From: an uncultured Bacteroidota bacterium
GTDB taxonomy: Bacteria; Bacteroidota; Bacteroidia; 2-12-FULL-35-15
DNA: 64,000 nucleotides
Direction: 5' to 3'
Assembly (NCBI GenBank): GCA_903926385.1
Contig: CAIYIS010000008.1
Location: forward strand, 30,791 to 94,790
The notes under the pieces were generated by a model. It made no database searches and was not told where the DNA came from. It was given only the letters and a program-made list of their open reading frames with translations. Made by a program: the position numbers and the translations under genes. Position 1 is the first letter of the stretch. Each line of letters begins with the position of its first letter. Below, one piece after another: positions 18,764-27,625 of this stretch.

Positions 18764-19234
18764 ATGAAAAATATTATTTTATTAATTTTAGCATTATCAG
18801 TTATTCTGAATGCGTATTTAGGATATGAATATATTCAATGTAAAGATGGAAACGGGTCTCCATTAGTCCCCCCTCCTGCACTCAATGCAATCTGTGCAGA
18901 AAATAACCCCAACACCACAGACATCGACTTAAAACTCGGAATCGATAGTATTAAAGGAAGGTTGGGATACTTAAAAGGAACAGAAAATCAGCATTACGGA
19001 ATTATTAATATTAGTGATCTCAATAAAATAATTGCTACTAATTCTTTAAATAATGATGTTCTTCTTATCTATCCTGTTTGGAACGCTGTCTCTGCAGGTG
19101 GAATAGCTCACGAAAGGGTAATTCTACGTTTTGCAAAATCAACAGTTTCAACCACTAATTGTAAGGATTTCTCTTTATCATATTCCAAAACCTTCTATAC
19201 TCCTAGTTGGTGTCCAGAATTATGTCCAAAATAA
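18764..19234 (+). CDS. Small exported protein with C-terminal WCPELCPK motif (paralogue)
   Basis: A 156-residue protein starting at MKNIILLI; an upstream in-frame TTG at 18737 is less likely. It has an N-terminal signal anchor (residues 3-22) and the same soluble fold as the preceding gene, ending exactly in SWCPELCPK. The paralogues diverge strongly in the middle but keep the DxKLG-like, QHYGIINISDL and LLIYPVWN segments. Function unknown. A strong terminator follows directly, closing this transcription unit. Confidence 0.7.
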   Translation: MKNIILLILALSVILNAYLGYEYIQCKDGNGSPLVPPPALNAICAENNPNTTDIDLKLGIDSIKGRLGYLKGTENQHYGIINISDLNKIIATNSLNNDVLLIYPVWNAVSAGGIAHERVILRFAKSTVSTTNCKDFSLSYSKTFYTPSWCPELCPK

Positions 19235-19285
19235 ATTCTTTAATGAATAAATCTAGACAACTAAAAAAGAGTTTAAAAAAAAAAG

Positions 19286-19329
19286 CACGAAGTATTCATT
19301 CCAACAGAATGAATACTTCGTGTTTTTTT
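19286..19329 (+). terminator. Rho-independent terminator after the WCPELCPK pair
   Basis: A perfect 15-bp stem (CACGAAGTATTCATT at 19286-19300 with its complement at 19308-19322) has a 7-base loop and is followed by a run of seven T. A preceding A-run makes it potentially bidirectional. Confidence 0.9.
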
Positions 19330-19355
19330 AGATAATTATAAATATCGAATAGGTA

Positions 19356-21356
19356 ATGTCTACATTTCTGAAAATTATTCTTTTTCTGCTTTTTGTAATG
19401 ATGGTTACTGGAGCACAAGCTCAGCCAAATTATGTTCGTACATTAGAATCCTTCCTCGACAAAAAAAAAATAGGGAAAACCGAAGTAGATAGCATTAATA
19501 AATTTCTTGACTCTTCACTTTTGGTTAGCGGCACAAGTGAAAATCTAATTATTCAATTATTCCGAATCGAAAAAATCGCAAGCAATATTCCTTATGCTTC
19601 GGGGCTTGCAGATGTCAAGTTTAATATAGCTCGCCATTATATGATAAAGTCCAAAACAGCTTATGCTATGAAGTACTTTTTGGCTTCTTTATCCATTTCA
19701 GATGAAATAAGAGATACGTTAAGATCCGCTAGTGCCACACAACAGATAGGATTAGTTTATTATCAGCAAAAAAATTACGTTTCAGCATTAAAATACTTTA
19801 ATAGCGCATCTCATTTATTCTCTTCCACAACTTTCAAACGAAAACAATCCCAGTGTTTTTATTTACAAGGCATCGTCTATAGGGATCTTTCCAATTATGA
19901 TTCAGCGAAATTTTTTTTCAATAAAGCAGCAAATATCAAGATTGAATTAAAAGATAGTATTGGACTAACTCAAATCTTCATGGAATTTGCGAACTTGTAT
20001 ATTATGGAACGACTTTCGGACTCTGCTTTGATAATGCTAAAAAAGAGTACAGCTTTTTCTAATGATTATCAAAACGACCATTCATTTTTGACAAGAAAAT
20101 ATAAAATCGAAGCGCAAGCTTATTTAATCAAAAATCAAATCCAACCTGCTCTCATTGCTGCCAATTTATGCCTTAAGGAAGCAAAACTGAATGGAAGAGC
20201 TGTATCTTTGAGTGATGCCTATCAAATTTGTTTTCAGGTAAACTCAAAATTAAAGAGATATAAGGAGGCCTTTGAGTTTCAAAGTGATTTTTTAAAACTA
20301 AAAGACTCCTTATTTTCAATCGAAAATTCTCAAGCCTTAGCTAGAATAGAAATGGCAAATGCTGAAGCTAAATCTCAAATTGAAATTAATACTCTTTCGG
20401 CAGAAAAACAACTGCGCGAAAAACTTAATTACTCTTTCGTTGCCGGTATCCTTTTGCTTGTTCTACTATCAATATTATTATACAATCGTATCAGAACAAA
20501 ACAGCGCACTAATAATATTATCACTTTGCAAAAGAATTTGGTTGAGAAGAAGAACAACGAAATAACTCAATCCATCAATTATGCTAAACGAATACAAAAT
20601 GCCATTCTACCTTCAGATTACCTAATCAGGCAAAACCTCCCAAACTCCTTTATTCTTTACAAACCAAAAGACATTGTTGCAGGAGATTTCTATTGGATGG
20701 AAGTAACTGGTGATGCTATTTTATTTGCAGCCTGCGATTGCACGGGCCATGGAGTACCCGGTGCGTTAGTTTCTGTGGTTTGCCATAATGCACTCAACAG
20801 AGCTGTTCGTGAATTTGGACTAACTCAGCCTGCTGCTATTCTTAATAAAACAGCAGATCTGGTAATAGAGAACTTTTCGAAAGGTCAGGAAGAAATAAAG
20901 GATGGAATGGATATTTCGCTTTGCTCGTATAACACAAAAACCAAACAACTCGAATGGGCCGGGGCTAATAATCCTTTATGGATAGTAAATAAAGCAAATG
21001 AAAACAATATGGAAAACAATCAAATTTCCATTATTCAAGATAATTACCAGTTAACCGAAATTATTGCCGATAAGCAATCGATAGGCCACGACATTAGCAA
21101 ACATATTTACACCAATCATTCCATCTCCATCAACAATGGCGATATTATCTATCTGTTCACAGATGGTTTTGCTGACCAATTTGGAGGCCCTACAGGACAG
21201 AAAAAACTTACCCGAAAAAGATTCAAGAGCTTACTCCTATCCATTCAAAATAATTCCATCCAATCTCAAGGTATAAAACTGGATGAGTTTTTTGCTGAAT
21301 ATCGCAATAAAGAAGAGCAGATTGACGACATTCTGGTGATGGGAATAAAATTTTAA
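19356..21356 (+). CDS. TPR sensor with transmembrane helix and SpoIIE/PP2C phosphatase domain
   Basis: A 666-residue membrane signalling protein. It has a signal peptide (1-22), about six TPR-like helical repeats to residue ~330, one membrane helix (about 352-373), a short coiled coil, and a PPM/SpoIIE serine phosphatase domain (about 405-666). The metal-binding aspartates are all present in AGDFYW, ACDCTGHG, DGMDISL and FTDGFADQFGG, and the terminal DD in QIDDILVMG is kept, so it should be active. Such proteins dephosphorylate anti-sigma antagonists or similar targets. No anti-sigma factor or STAS antagonist gene is nearby. It precedes the pse operon, which has its own promoter. Confidence 0.88.
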   Translation: MSTFLKIILFLLFVMMVTGAQAQPNYVRTLESFLDKKKIGKTEVDSINKFLDSSLLVSGTSENLIIQLFRIEKIASNIPYASGLADVKFNIARHYMIKSKTAYAMKYFLASLSISDEIRDTLRSASATQQIGLVYYQQKNYVSALKYFNSASHLFSSTTFKRKQSQCFYLQGIVYRDLSNYDSAKFFFNKAANIKIELKDSIGLTQIFMEFANLYIMERLSDSALIMLKKSTAFSNDYQNDHSFLTRKYKIEAQAYLIKNQIQPALIAANLCLKEAKLNGRAVSLSDAYQICFQVNSKLKRYKEAFEFQSDFLKLKDSLFSIENSQALARIEMANAEAKSQIEINTLSAEKQLREKLNYSFVAGILLLVLLSILLYNRIRTKQRTNNIITLQKNLVEKKNNEITQSINYAKRIQNAILPSDYLIRQNLPNSFILYKPKDIVAGDFYWMEVTGDAILFAACDCTGHGVPGALVSVVCHNALNRAVREFGLTQPAAILNKTADLVIENFSKGQEEIKDGMDISLCSYNTKTKQLEWAGANNPLWIVNKANENNMENNQISIIQDNYQLTEIIADKQSIGHDISKHIYTNHSISINNGDIIYLFTDGFADQFGGPTGQKKLTRKRFKSLLLSIQNNSIQSQGIKLDEFFAEYRNKEEQIDDILVMGIKF

Positions 21357-21399
21357 TCCTCCCAATTTTCTTTAAAATTCCCACTGAATTATCAAACAA

Positions 21400-21431
21400 G
21401 TTGGTAGTTCGGCAAACTCTCCTTATTTTTG
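21400..21431 (+). promoter_or_regulatory. Promoter of the pseudaminic-acid operon
   Basis: A -33-like GTTG at 21400-21403 is followed after 20 bases by TATTTTTG (21424-21431), a full match to the Bacteroidota -7 box. The predicted start would give a leader of roughly 15-20 bases before the pseB ATG at 21454. Confidence 0.5.
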
Positions 21432-21453
21432 ACCCTTAATAAAAATTAAAACA

Positions 21454-22470
21454 ATGCTGGATTTAAACGGAAAATCAATTTTAATCACCGGAGGAACGGG
21501 TTCGCTGGGAAAACATCTTACTAAAAATATTTTATCAAAGTTTCCAAATGTAAAACGTTTGGTCATCTATTCTCGTGACGAACAGAAACAGTTTGAAATG
21601 GCTCAGGAATACCCGCAGAGCAAATATCCTGCAATTCGGTATTTTATTGGCGATGTCCGCGATGCCGACAGATTGAAAAAAGCATTCAAAGATATTGAAT
21701 TTGTAATTCATACTGCTGCCATGAAACATGTTCCCATTGCAGAATACAATCCGATGGAATGTGTCAAAACCAATGTTCTTGGTGCCGAAAATGTAATTAA
21801 CGCAGCACTCGAAACTGAAGTAAAAAATGTTGTTGCTCTCTCAACAGATAAAGCCGCTGCACCCATAAACCTTTATGGAGCAACTAAACTATGTTCTGAT
21901 AAATTATTTGTTGCTGCAAACAATATTAGAGGAAAACATGACATCAAATTTTCAGTTGTACGTTACGGAAATGTAATGGGCTCTAATGGTTCAGTAATTC
22001 CTTTTTTTATGAAGAAAAGAAAAGAAGGTGTTTTGCCAATTACAGATGTCAACATGACTCGATTCAATATTTCTTTGCAGGAAGGTGTAGATTTAGTTTT
22101 ACATGCGCTCGAAAGCGCCTGGGGTGGAGAAATATTTGTACCTAAAATTCCTTCTTATAAAATAACTGACGTGGCAACAGCTGTTGGTCCTGACTGTAAA
22201 CAAGAAGTTGTAGGAATTCGTCCTGGAGAAAAAGTACACGAAGAAATGATTACTTCTTCCGATTCATTCTCCACATATGATTTAGGAAAATACTATGCTA
22301 TTCTACCTCAAGTTCCCAATTTTAAAATTGACGAGTATGTATCACACTTTAAAGCCAAATCCGTGGTACAAGGATTTCAGTACAACTCTGGTGAAAACAA
22401 AGAATGGATTAATGTTGACGATATCCGCAAACTGATTAAAGAAAATCTGGACGCTAACTTTAGCTGGTAA
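21454..22470 (+). CDS. pseB: UDP-N-acetylglucosamine 4,6-dehydratase (inverting), PseB
   Basis: A 338-residue short-chain dehydrogenase of the PseB/FlaA1 type. It converts UDP-GlcNAc to UDP-2-acetamido-2,6-dideoxy-L-arabino-hexos-4-ulose, the first step of pseudaminic acid synthesis. The NADP-binding motif is TGGTGSLGKHL, and the catalytic region includes STDKAAAP and NLYGATK (the SDR Tyr-x3-Lys). The family motif MKHVPIAEYNPMECVKTN is also present. It opens an operon in which each following gene starts within about 25 bases or overlaps the previous one. Confidence 0.95.
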   Translation: MLDLNGKSILITGGTGSLGKHLTKNILSKFPNVKRLVIYSRDEQKQFEMAQEYPQSKYPAIRYFIGDVRDADRLKKAFKDIEFVIHTAAMKHVPIAEYNPMECVKTNVLGAENVINAALETEVKNVVALSTDKAAAPINLYGATKLCSDKLFVAANNIRGKHDIKFSVVRYGNVMGSNGSVIPFFMKKRKEGVLPITDVNMTRFNISLQEGVDLVLHALESAWGGEIFVPKIPSYKITDVATAVGPDCKQEVVGIRPGEKVHEEMITSSDSFSTYDLGKYYAILPQVPNFKIDEYVSHFKAKSVVQGFQYNSGENKEWINVDDIRKLIKENLDANFSW

Positions 22471-22493
22471 GTAATACAAGGATAAAATAACTA

Positions 22494-23669
22494 ATGAGCC
22501 AAACAAAAACAAAAATAATTCCTTACGGAAAACAAACCATTACAGATGCCGACATCGAAGCAGTCGTTACTGTTCTCAAATCCGATTTTTTAACTCAAGG
22601 TCCTACAATTGCAGAGTTTGAGAAGAAATTTGCAGAGTATGTGGGAGCTAAGTATGCTGTAGCTTTAGCCAACGGAACAGCTGCATTGCATTTATGCGCC
22701 ATGGCTTTGGATGTTGATTCAACCACTAGAGTTATTACCACACCAATCACATTCGCGGCATCTGCCAATTGTGTTAGATATTGTGGTGGCGAAGTTCACT
22801 TTGCTGACATTGATCCGGAAACTTTTTTACTGGATATTAATAAAGTTCGTGCATTGCTCGAAAAACATCCCAAAGGCTATTTTAAAGGCATCATCCCAGT
22901 CGATTTTGCCGGCAACCCTGTCAACTTAGAAGCTTTCCGCAAATTAGCAGACGAATTTGGTTGCTGGATTATTGAAGATGCTTGCCACGCACCGGGAGGT
23001 TACTTTATTGATAGCAATAATAACCAACAAAAATGCGGGAATGGCAATTTCGCTGATCTTGCCATTTTTTCATTTCACCCCGTTAAACATATTGCAACAG
23101 GCGAAGGTGGTATGATTACTACCAACAGTAAAGTACTGTATGACAAATTAAATTTATTGCGCACACATGGAATTACTAAAGACGCCAGTAAATTCATTAA
23201 CAATCCTGACGAAATAGCTCAGGGAGGTTGGTACTACGAGATGCAACAACTCGGATATAATTACAGATTAACAGATTTCCAAGCCGCTTTAGGTGTTTCC
23301 CAACTGACTCGGGCAGACGAAAATCTCTCCAGAAGACGCATTCTTGCCGACCGTTATGATGAGGCTTTAAAATCAAAAAACATCACCATCCCTGATTCCT
23401 TTGCTGGAAATGCATATCATTTGTACGTTATACAGGTTGCTAACAGACTTGAATTATACAATCGTTTAAAAGAAAAAAACATTTTTGCACAAGTACATTA
23501 TGTTCCTTGCCATTTAATGCCTTATTACTCACAATTCGGTTATAAAAAAGGCGACTTTCCGCATGCAGAAAATTATTACAACCATTGCCTGAGTATCCCT
23601 ATGTATCATTCATTGAGCAATGATGATCAGGATTACGTTATCAGTCAAATCAAAGAATTTATTGGGTAA
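22494..23669 (+). CDS. pseC: UDP-4-amino-4,6-dideoxy-N-acetyl-beta-L-altrosamine transaminase, PseC
   Basis: A 391-residue DegT/DnrJ/EryC1 (fold-type I) aminotransferase, PLP-dependent and glutamate-using, that aminates the PseB product at C4. The PLP lysine is Lys198 in IFSFHPVKHIATGEGG. The family motifs DFLTQGPTIAEFE, EDACHAPGG and YNYRLTDFQAALG are present. The gene is 23 bases downstream of pseB. Its length and the HPVKH context favour PseC over other sugar aminotransferases. Confidence 0.95.
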   Translation: MSQTKTKIIPYGKQTITDADIEAVVTVLKSDFLTQGPTIAEFEKKFAEYVGAKYAVALANGTAALHLCAMALDVDSTTRVITTPITFAASANCVRYCGGEVHFADIDPETFLLDINKVRALLEKHPKGYFKGIIPVDFAGNPVNLEAFRKLADEFGCWIIEDACHAPGGYFIDSNNNQQKCGNGNFADLAIFSFHPVKHIATGEGGMITTNSKVLYDKLNLLRTHGITKDASKFINNPDEIAQGGWYYEMQQLGYNYRLTDFQAALGVSQLTRADENLSRRRILADRYDEALKSKNITIPDSFAGNAYHLYVIQVANRLELYNRLKEKNIFAQVHYVPCHLMPYYSQFGYKKGDFPHAENYYNHCLSIPMYHSLSNDDQDYVISQIKEFIG

Positions 23670-23678
23670 GCACACAAA

Positions 23679-24509
23679 ATGAATACAAAAATTGATACAC
23701 AAATGGAGGCTATATCCATCAACGAATATTTTAACATCGAAAATCCCTGGACGCTAAGATTACTTGGACTCACACCATTCCAAAAAAATAGAGATATTAA
23801 CCAGGTTGAAAACGAATACAATCTCGACAAATACGCTAAACTACTGGAATTCGATTTTAAAACTGCTGCTGAATACAAAGCTAAAGAATTTGAACAAGCG
23901 GGGTTACATCCAACTGAAGGATTAATGTATATTTCCAAAGGTGATAACATTTTTAAAACAACGGTAGAAAATGCACGAGAAATCTATTACAACATTATCA
24001 ACTCTACATTAACCAAGTTTTCTTCTTCAAATTTTTGTGAACTTGGATGTGGATACGGTTATAATTTAGAATTTCTTGGAAAAAATTTTTATGGAGGCGA
24101 CTACTCATCTAATGCTGTAAAAATTGGTCAAAAAGTAGGCTTGGATGTCAGAGAGTTTAACTATTATGAAGAAAATGATTATAAGTTTATCAAACCTGAT
24201 TCAACTATTTTCACCACGCATAGTATTGAGCAGATTCCTGATGCAAATGTGATTATTAATAATCTTGAAAAGCAAAAAAAGAATATTAATTATGTAGTAC
24301 ATTTTGAACCAACCATTGTTGAAGATCGTTCCTCTTTACTGGGATTACTTCGAAACAAATACCTCGAATTGAATGATTACAATCGTAATTTAATTTCTGT
24401 TTTAAAAGGAAGAACAGACATTGAAATTCTCGAATTAGAAACGGATGTTTTTGGCTTGGTCCCTCTTAACACCACGAACCTTATCGTTTGGAAATTCAAA
24501 AACAAATAA
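23679..24509 (+). CDS. Class I SAM-dependent methyltransferase-like protein in the pse operon
   Basis: A 276-residue cytoplasmic protein. Residues ~115-220 form a class I methyltransferase fold: motif I is ELGCGYGYNLEFLG, followed by the acidic loop GGDYSSNAV and a later TTHSIEQIPD segment. The N-terminal ~100 residues (WTLRLLGLTPF, AEYKAKEFEQAGLHPTEGL) are not part of the classical domain. It lies inside the pse operon (9 bases after pseC), so a sugar or glycan substrate, perhaps O- or N-methylation of a pseudaminic acid derivative, is the natural inference. It is not one of the six standard Pse enzymes. Confidence 0.75.
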   Translation: MNTKIDTQMEAISINEYFNIENPWTLRLLGLTPFQKNRDINQVENEYNLDKYAKLLEFDFKTAAEYKAKEFEQAGLHPTEGLMYISKGDNIFKTTVENAREIYYNIINSTLTKFSSSNFCELGCGYGYNLEFLGKNFYGGDYSSNAVKIGQKVGLDVREFNYYEENDYKFIKPDSTIFTTHSIEQIPDANVIINNLEKQKKNINYVVHFEPTIVEDRSSLLGLLRNKYLELNDYNRNLISVLKGRTDIEILELETDVFGLVPLNTTNLIVWKFKNK

Positions 24510-24516
24510 AGACCGC

Positions 24517-25251
24517 TTGCAAAACACATTGAACATAGGAATCATCACACAGGCACGCATGACAAGCACTCGCTTGCCTGGCAAAGTATTCAAAGAAATA
24601 AATTCAAAGTCGCTCCTACTCTATCATATTCAGCGTTTGCAACAAACCGGATTCGATATTGCCATAGCTACTACTACCAACGATACAGACGATTGCATAT
24701 GTCAATTTGCAGAAGCCAACCATTTGAATTACCACCGCGGCAGCGAATCCAACGTGCTCAGCAGGTATTACGAAACAGCAACCAAGTTAAAGTACGATGT
24801 CATTGTGCGTGTAACATCAGATTGCCCGCTTATCGATCCGCACTTGATACGTAACAACGTAGAAAAATATTTGAAACTAAACAATACCAATTTATACATG
24901 GCAAATGGTGTTGAACGTACCTTTGCGCGTGGTTTCGATTTCGAAGTATTTAGTTACGACTTATTGAAAGAAGCTTATAACAAGGCTTCTGACGAAGGCG
25001 ACCAAGAGCATGTAACGCCATATATTTGGAAAAACCGTTCGGGCAAAGTGGAGTTTTATCATGTAAAACAAACCATCGACCATAGCTCTTTCCGAATAAC
25101 AGTAGACACAGCAGACGATTTCGAATTGATAAAAACGTTGATTGAAAAATACAAAGCTGATACATTGCCTTATACCGAAATCGAAAGCATACTTGCTCAA
25201 CACCCTGAATTGGTTGCCATCAATGCTCACATCGAACAAAAAAAAGTATAA
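24517..25251 (+). CDS. pseF: Pseudaminic acid cytidylyltransferase-like protein (SpsF/PseF type), TTG start
   Basis: A nucleotidyltransferase of the SpsF/NeuA-related group that would activate pseudaminic acid as CMP-Pse. The N-terminal IITQARMTSTRLPGKV is the nucleotide-binding signature, and RVTSDCPLIDP is the metal-binding loop. No ATG lies between the upstream stop and the signature; the likely starts are TTG at 24517 (MQNTLNIG) or 24529. The substrate is inferred from position in the operon: related enzymes also act in spore-coat glycan synthesis. Confidence 0.82.
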   Translation: MQNTLNIGIITQARMTSTRLPGKVFKEINSKSLLLYHIQRLQQTGFDIAIATTTNDTDDCICQFAEANHLNYHRGSESNVLSRYYETATKLKYDVIVRVTSDCPLIDPHLIRNNVEKYLKLNNTNLYMANGVERTFARGFDFEVFSYDLLKEAYNKASDEGDQEHVTPYIWKNRSGKVEFYHVKQTIDHSSFRITVDTADDFELIKTLIEKYKADTLPYTEIESILAQHPELVAINAHIEQKKV

Positions 25252-25275
25252 ATCATCAACAGACTATTTATAAAA

Positions 25276-26115
25276 ATGAAAACCACACTCACCATTGACA
25301 AAGCCGGATTCGATAAGGATGGTTATACACTTATCAAATCAGTGTTCACCCCTGAAGAGATTGAAAACATTAGGAAACTAGTGTACGAACAATTCGAATT
25401 GGATACAAAAAATGGACTCACCTTTCAGTTGCCTCACTTGCCTACCAAAGCACGTTATGCCAATGGTGATATCTTGAGTAAAGAAAAACTTCGCCACATC
25501 CTGCTTGACGACCGCATCTTAGCAATTGTGAAAAAAGTTTTGGGTTCTGATGATATTATCTACTTCGGTGATAGTTCGTACCAAATAGGCAAAGGCCTGC
25601 GCGGCTTTCATCGCGATGCAATCGACCGTACCGACTTGAACGGCCCCGATTGGCAAGGCGATGATTATTCTCTGTTACGTGTTGGTATTTATTTGCAAGA
25701 CCACAAAGACCACAGCGGTGGAGTGAAAATGAAAAAAGGAACTCATAAAAATGCAGATGGCGAAGTAGTGTTTGTTGATAACGAAATAGGTGATGTTGGC
25801 ACCTGGAGTTATAAAACTATTCATAGCGGCAATGCTGTTCGCTTCAAATGGTTCCCTAAATTATCCATCAACAGAGCAACTCGCGAAGGTTTGATACCAG
25901 CCTTTTTACGCAAGCCCGAGCAAAAAGAACGCATGGCTATCTTCATGGCATTCTCCTTAAAAACAAAACATCTCGATAGATACATCAAAGAATTCTCCTT
26001 AACCAGAGAAGACATGCTGAAACACTTAAAGGCTTCTAAATACAACAATGAAGCACTTGAATTAGCCAAAAAGAAAAATATAACGGTAATGAAACTTGTT
26101 CCTGAACAAGGATAA
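25276..26115 (+). CDS. Phytanoyl-CoA dioxygenase (PhyH) family protein in the pse operon
   Basis: A 279-residue Fe(II)/2-oxoglutarate-type oxygenase fold. The iron ligands are visible as His112-x-Asp114 (GFHRDAID) and His183 (KTIHSGNAVRF), with Arg189 as likely 2-oxoglutarate ligand. PhyH enzymes hydroxylate small molecules, including sugars and sugar nucleotides. Its place between pseF and pseG-pseH suggests hydroxylation or other oxidation of the nonulosonic acid or its glycan carrier, which is inference. It is not part of the canonical pathway. Confidence 0.82.
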   Translation: MKTTLTIDKAGFDKDGYTLIKSVFTPEEIENIRKLVYEQFELDTKNGLTFQLPHLPTKARYANGDILSKEKLRHILLDDRILAIVKKVLGSDDIIYFGDSSYQIGKGLRGFHRDAIDRTDLNGPDWQGDDYSLLRVGIYLQDHKDHSGGVKMKKGTHKNADGEVVFVDNEIGDVGTWSYKTIHSGNAVRFKWFPKLSINRATREGLIPAFLRKPEQKERMAIFMAFSLKTKHLDRYIKEFSLTREDMLKHLKASKYNNEALELAKKKNITVMKLVPEQG

Positions 26116-26118
26116 ACA

Positions 26119-27624
26119 ATGAAACCAACAATTGTCATTCGTGCAGATGGCGGAACATCAATGGGCATGGGACATATCGTCCGTTGTCTTGCTTTAGCAG
26201 AAATGCTGAAAGATGATTTTCTTATTTTCTTCGCCATCCAACAACCGGATGAAAGTACTCGCAAACTAATCGAAGCAGTTACCCTCCAAATTGAGAAAAT
26301 GCCGTTAACTACTGATTATGCAGCAGAATCAATTGCGTTTGCCAACACCTTAACCAAAGATGAAATTGTAATTTTAGATGGTTATCATTTCAATACCGAA
26401 TATCAGCAAGCCATCAAAAATAAAGGTTGTACCCTCGTTTGCATTGATGATTTACACGCATGGCATCAATTGGCAGACGTTGTTATCAATCATGCTGAAG
26501 GCATTGACAAATCAATGTATTCAGCCGAATCCTACACAAAATTTTGTTTTGGTGTCGACTACGTTTTACTCCGTGAACCTTTTCTTCAAATTAAATCAGA
26601 GACAAGAAAAATCCATTCGGTAAAAAAAGTATTCATCAGCATGGGAGCAGCTGATATCAACAACATCACTCAGAAATTTACCGAAGCTTTAATACAAACA
26701 AAAGGCATTAAAGAAATCCATTTAATGCTCGGAGCCATCAATCCTCATCTAAGCAAATTGGAGCAATTGATTGAAGAGAATAAACAAGTTAAAATTGTAA
26801 AACACTTTAATATCTCTGCATCCGAATTAGCTGATTTACTTCGCCAATGCGATGCTTCCATTTGTCCTGCTAGTAGCATTTCCTTAGAATCATGTGCGGT
26901 TGGAATCGGATTGATTTCAGGGCATACAGCCAATAATCAGTTAGGAATTCTTTCAGGATTAATAAAACACAAAGCGGCAATCAACTTTGGTGATTTTAAT
27001 TCATTAAGCGTTGATGAAATTAAGGATAAACTACAAGGTGTTGTACAAGAGCCTCAAGTCTTTAATGACTTGGTAAACAATCAATCGAGAATGATTGATG
27101 GTAAATCGAAAGAACGTTTATTAGGTGTATTTCATCAATTAACTCATGCAGTGATGCAAGGTGATTTACATTTTCGTTTTGCAAACGTGATGAACACAGA
27201 TTTATATTTCGAATGGGCTAACGATGATGCGGTAAGAGCCAATTCATTCAATCAAGAACCAATTCCATATGAGAACCATGTAAAATGGTTTCATTCAAAA
27301 TTAGAATCACCTGATTGCTTTTTTTACGTATTTTTATCGAAACATAATCTTCCAGTCGGACAAATTCGTATTGATAAAAGCGGGGATGAAATAATTATTG
27401 GAATATCGCTTGATAAGCATTTCAGAGGACTTTCTCTTGGAAGTAAAATGTTAAATATGGCCTGTGATGATTATCTTGAGAAGCACCCGAATAAAGAAAT
27501 TATGGCGTATATCAAAAAAGAAAACCTTGCATCGTTATCCATTTTTATGAATGCAGGTTTTAACGATAAACAAGAAGTAAAAGCGCATAACATGGATAGT
27601 TATAAGCTCACAAAAAAGTATTAA
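26119..27624 (+). CDS. pseG: Fused PseG hydrolase-PseH acetyltransferase
   Basis: A 501-residue bifunctional protein. Residues 1-~330 are PseG, the UDP-sugar hydrolase that releases UDP from 2,4-diacetamido-trideoxy-altropyranose: N-terminal RADGGTSMGMGHIVRCLAL with the base His, and the GT-B-like SMGAADINNIT and CPASSISLESCA motifs. Residues ~350-501 are a GNAT acetyltransferase of the PseH type (NSFNQEPIPYENHVKWF, LPVGQIRID, GISLDKHFRGLSLGSKML), which acetylates the 4-amino group. The fusion joins consecutive steps, with PseH acting before PseG. Only 3 bases separate it from the PhyH gene, and pseI follows 1 base later. Confidence 0.92.
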   Translation: MKPTIVIRADGGTSMGMGHIVRCLALAEMLKDDFLIFFAIQQPDESTRKLIEAVTLQIEKMPLTTDYAAESIAFANTLTKDEIVILDGYHFNTEYQQAIKNKGCTLVCIDDLHAWHQLADVVINHAEGIDKSMYSAESYTKFCFGVDYVLLREPFLQIKSETRKIHSVKKVFISMGAADINNITQKFTEALIQTKGIKEIHLMLGAINPHLSKLEQLIEENKQVKIVKHFNISASELADLLRQCDASICPASSISLESCAVGIGLISGHTANNQLGILSGLIKHKAAINFGDFNSLSVDEIKDKLQGVVQEPQVFNDLVNNQSRMIDGKSKERLLGVFHQLTHAVMQGDLHFRFANVMNTDLYFEWANDDAVRANSFNQEPIPYENHVKWFHSKLESPDCFFYVFLSKHNLPVGQIRIDKSGDEIIIGISLDKHFRGLSLGSKMLNMACDDYLEKHPNKEIMAYIKKENLASLSIFMNAGFNDKQEVKAHNMDSYKLTKKY

Positions 27625-27625
27625 A

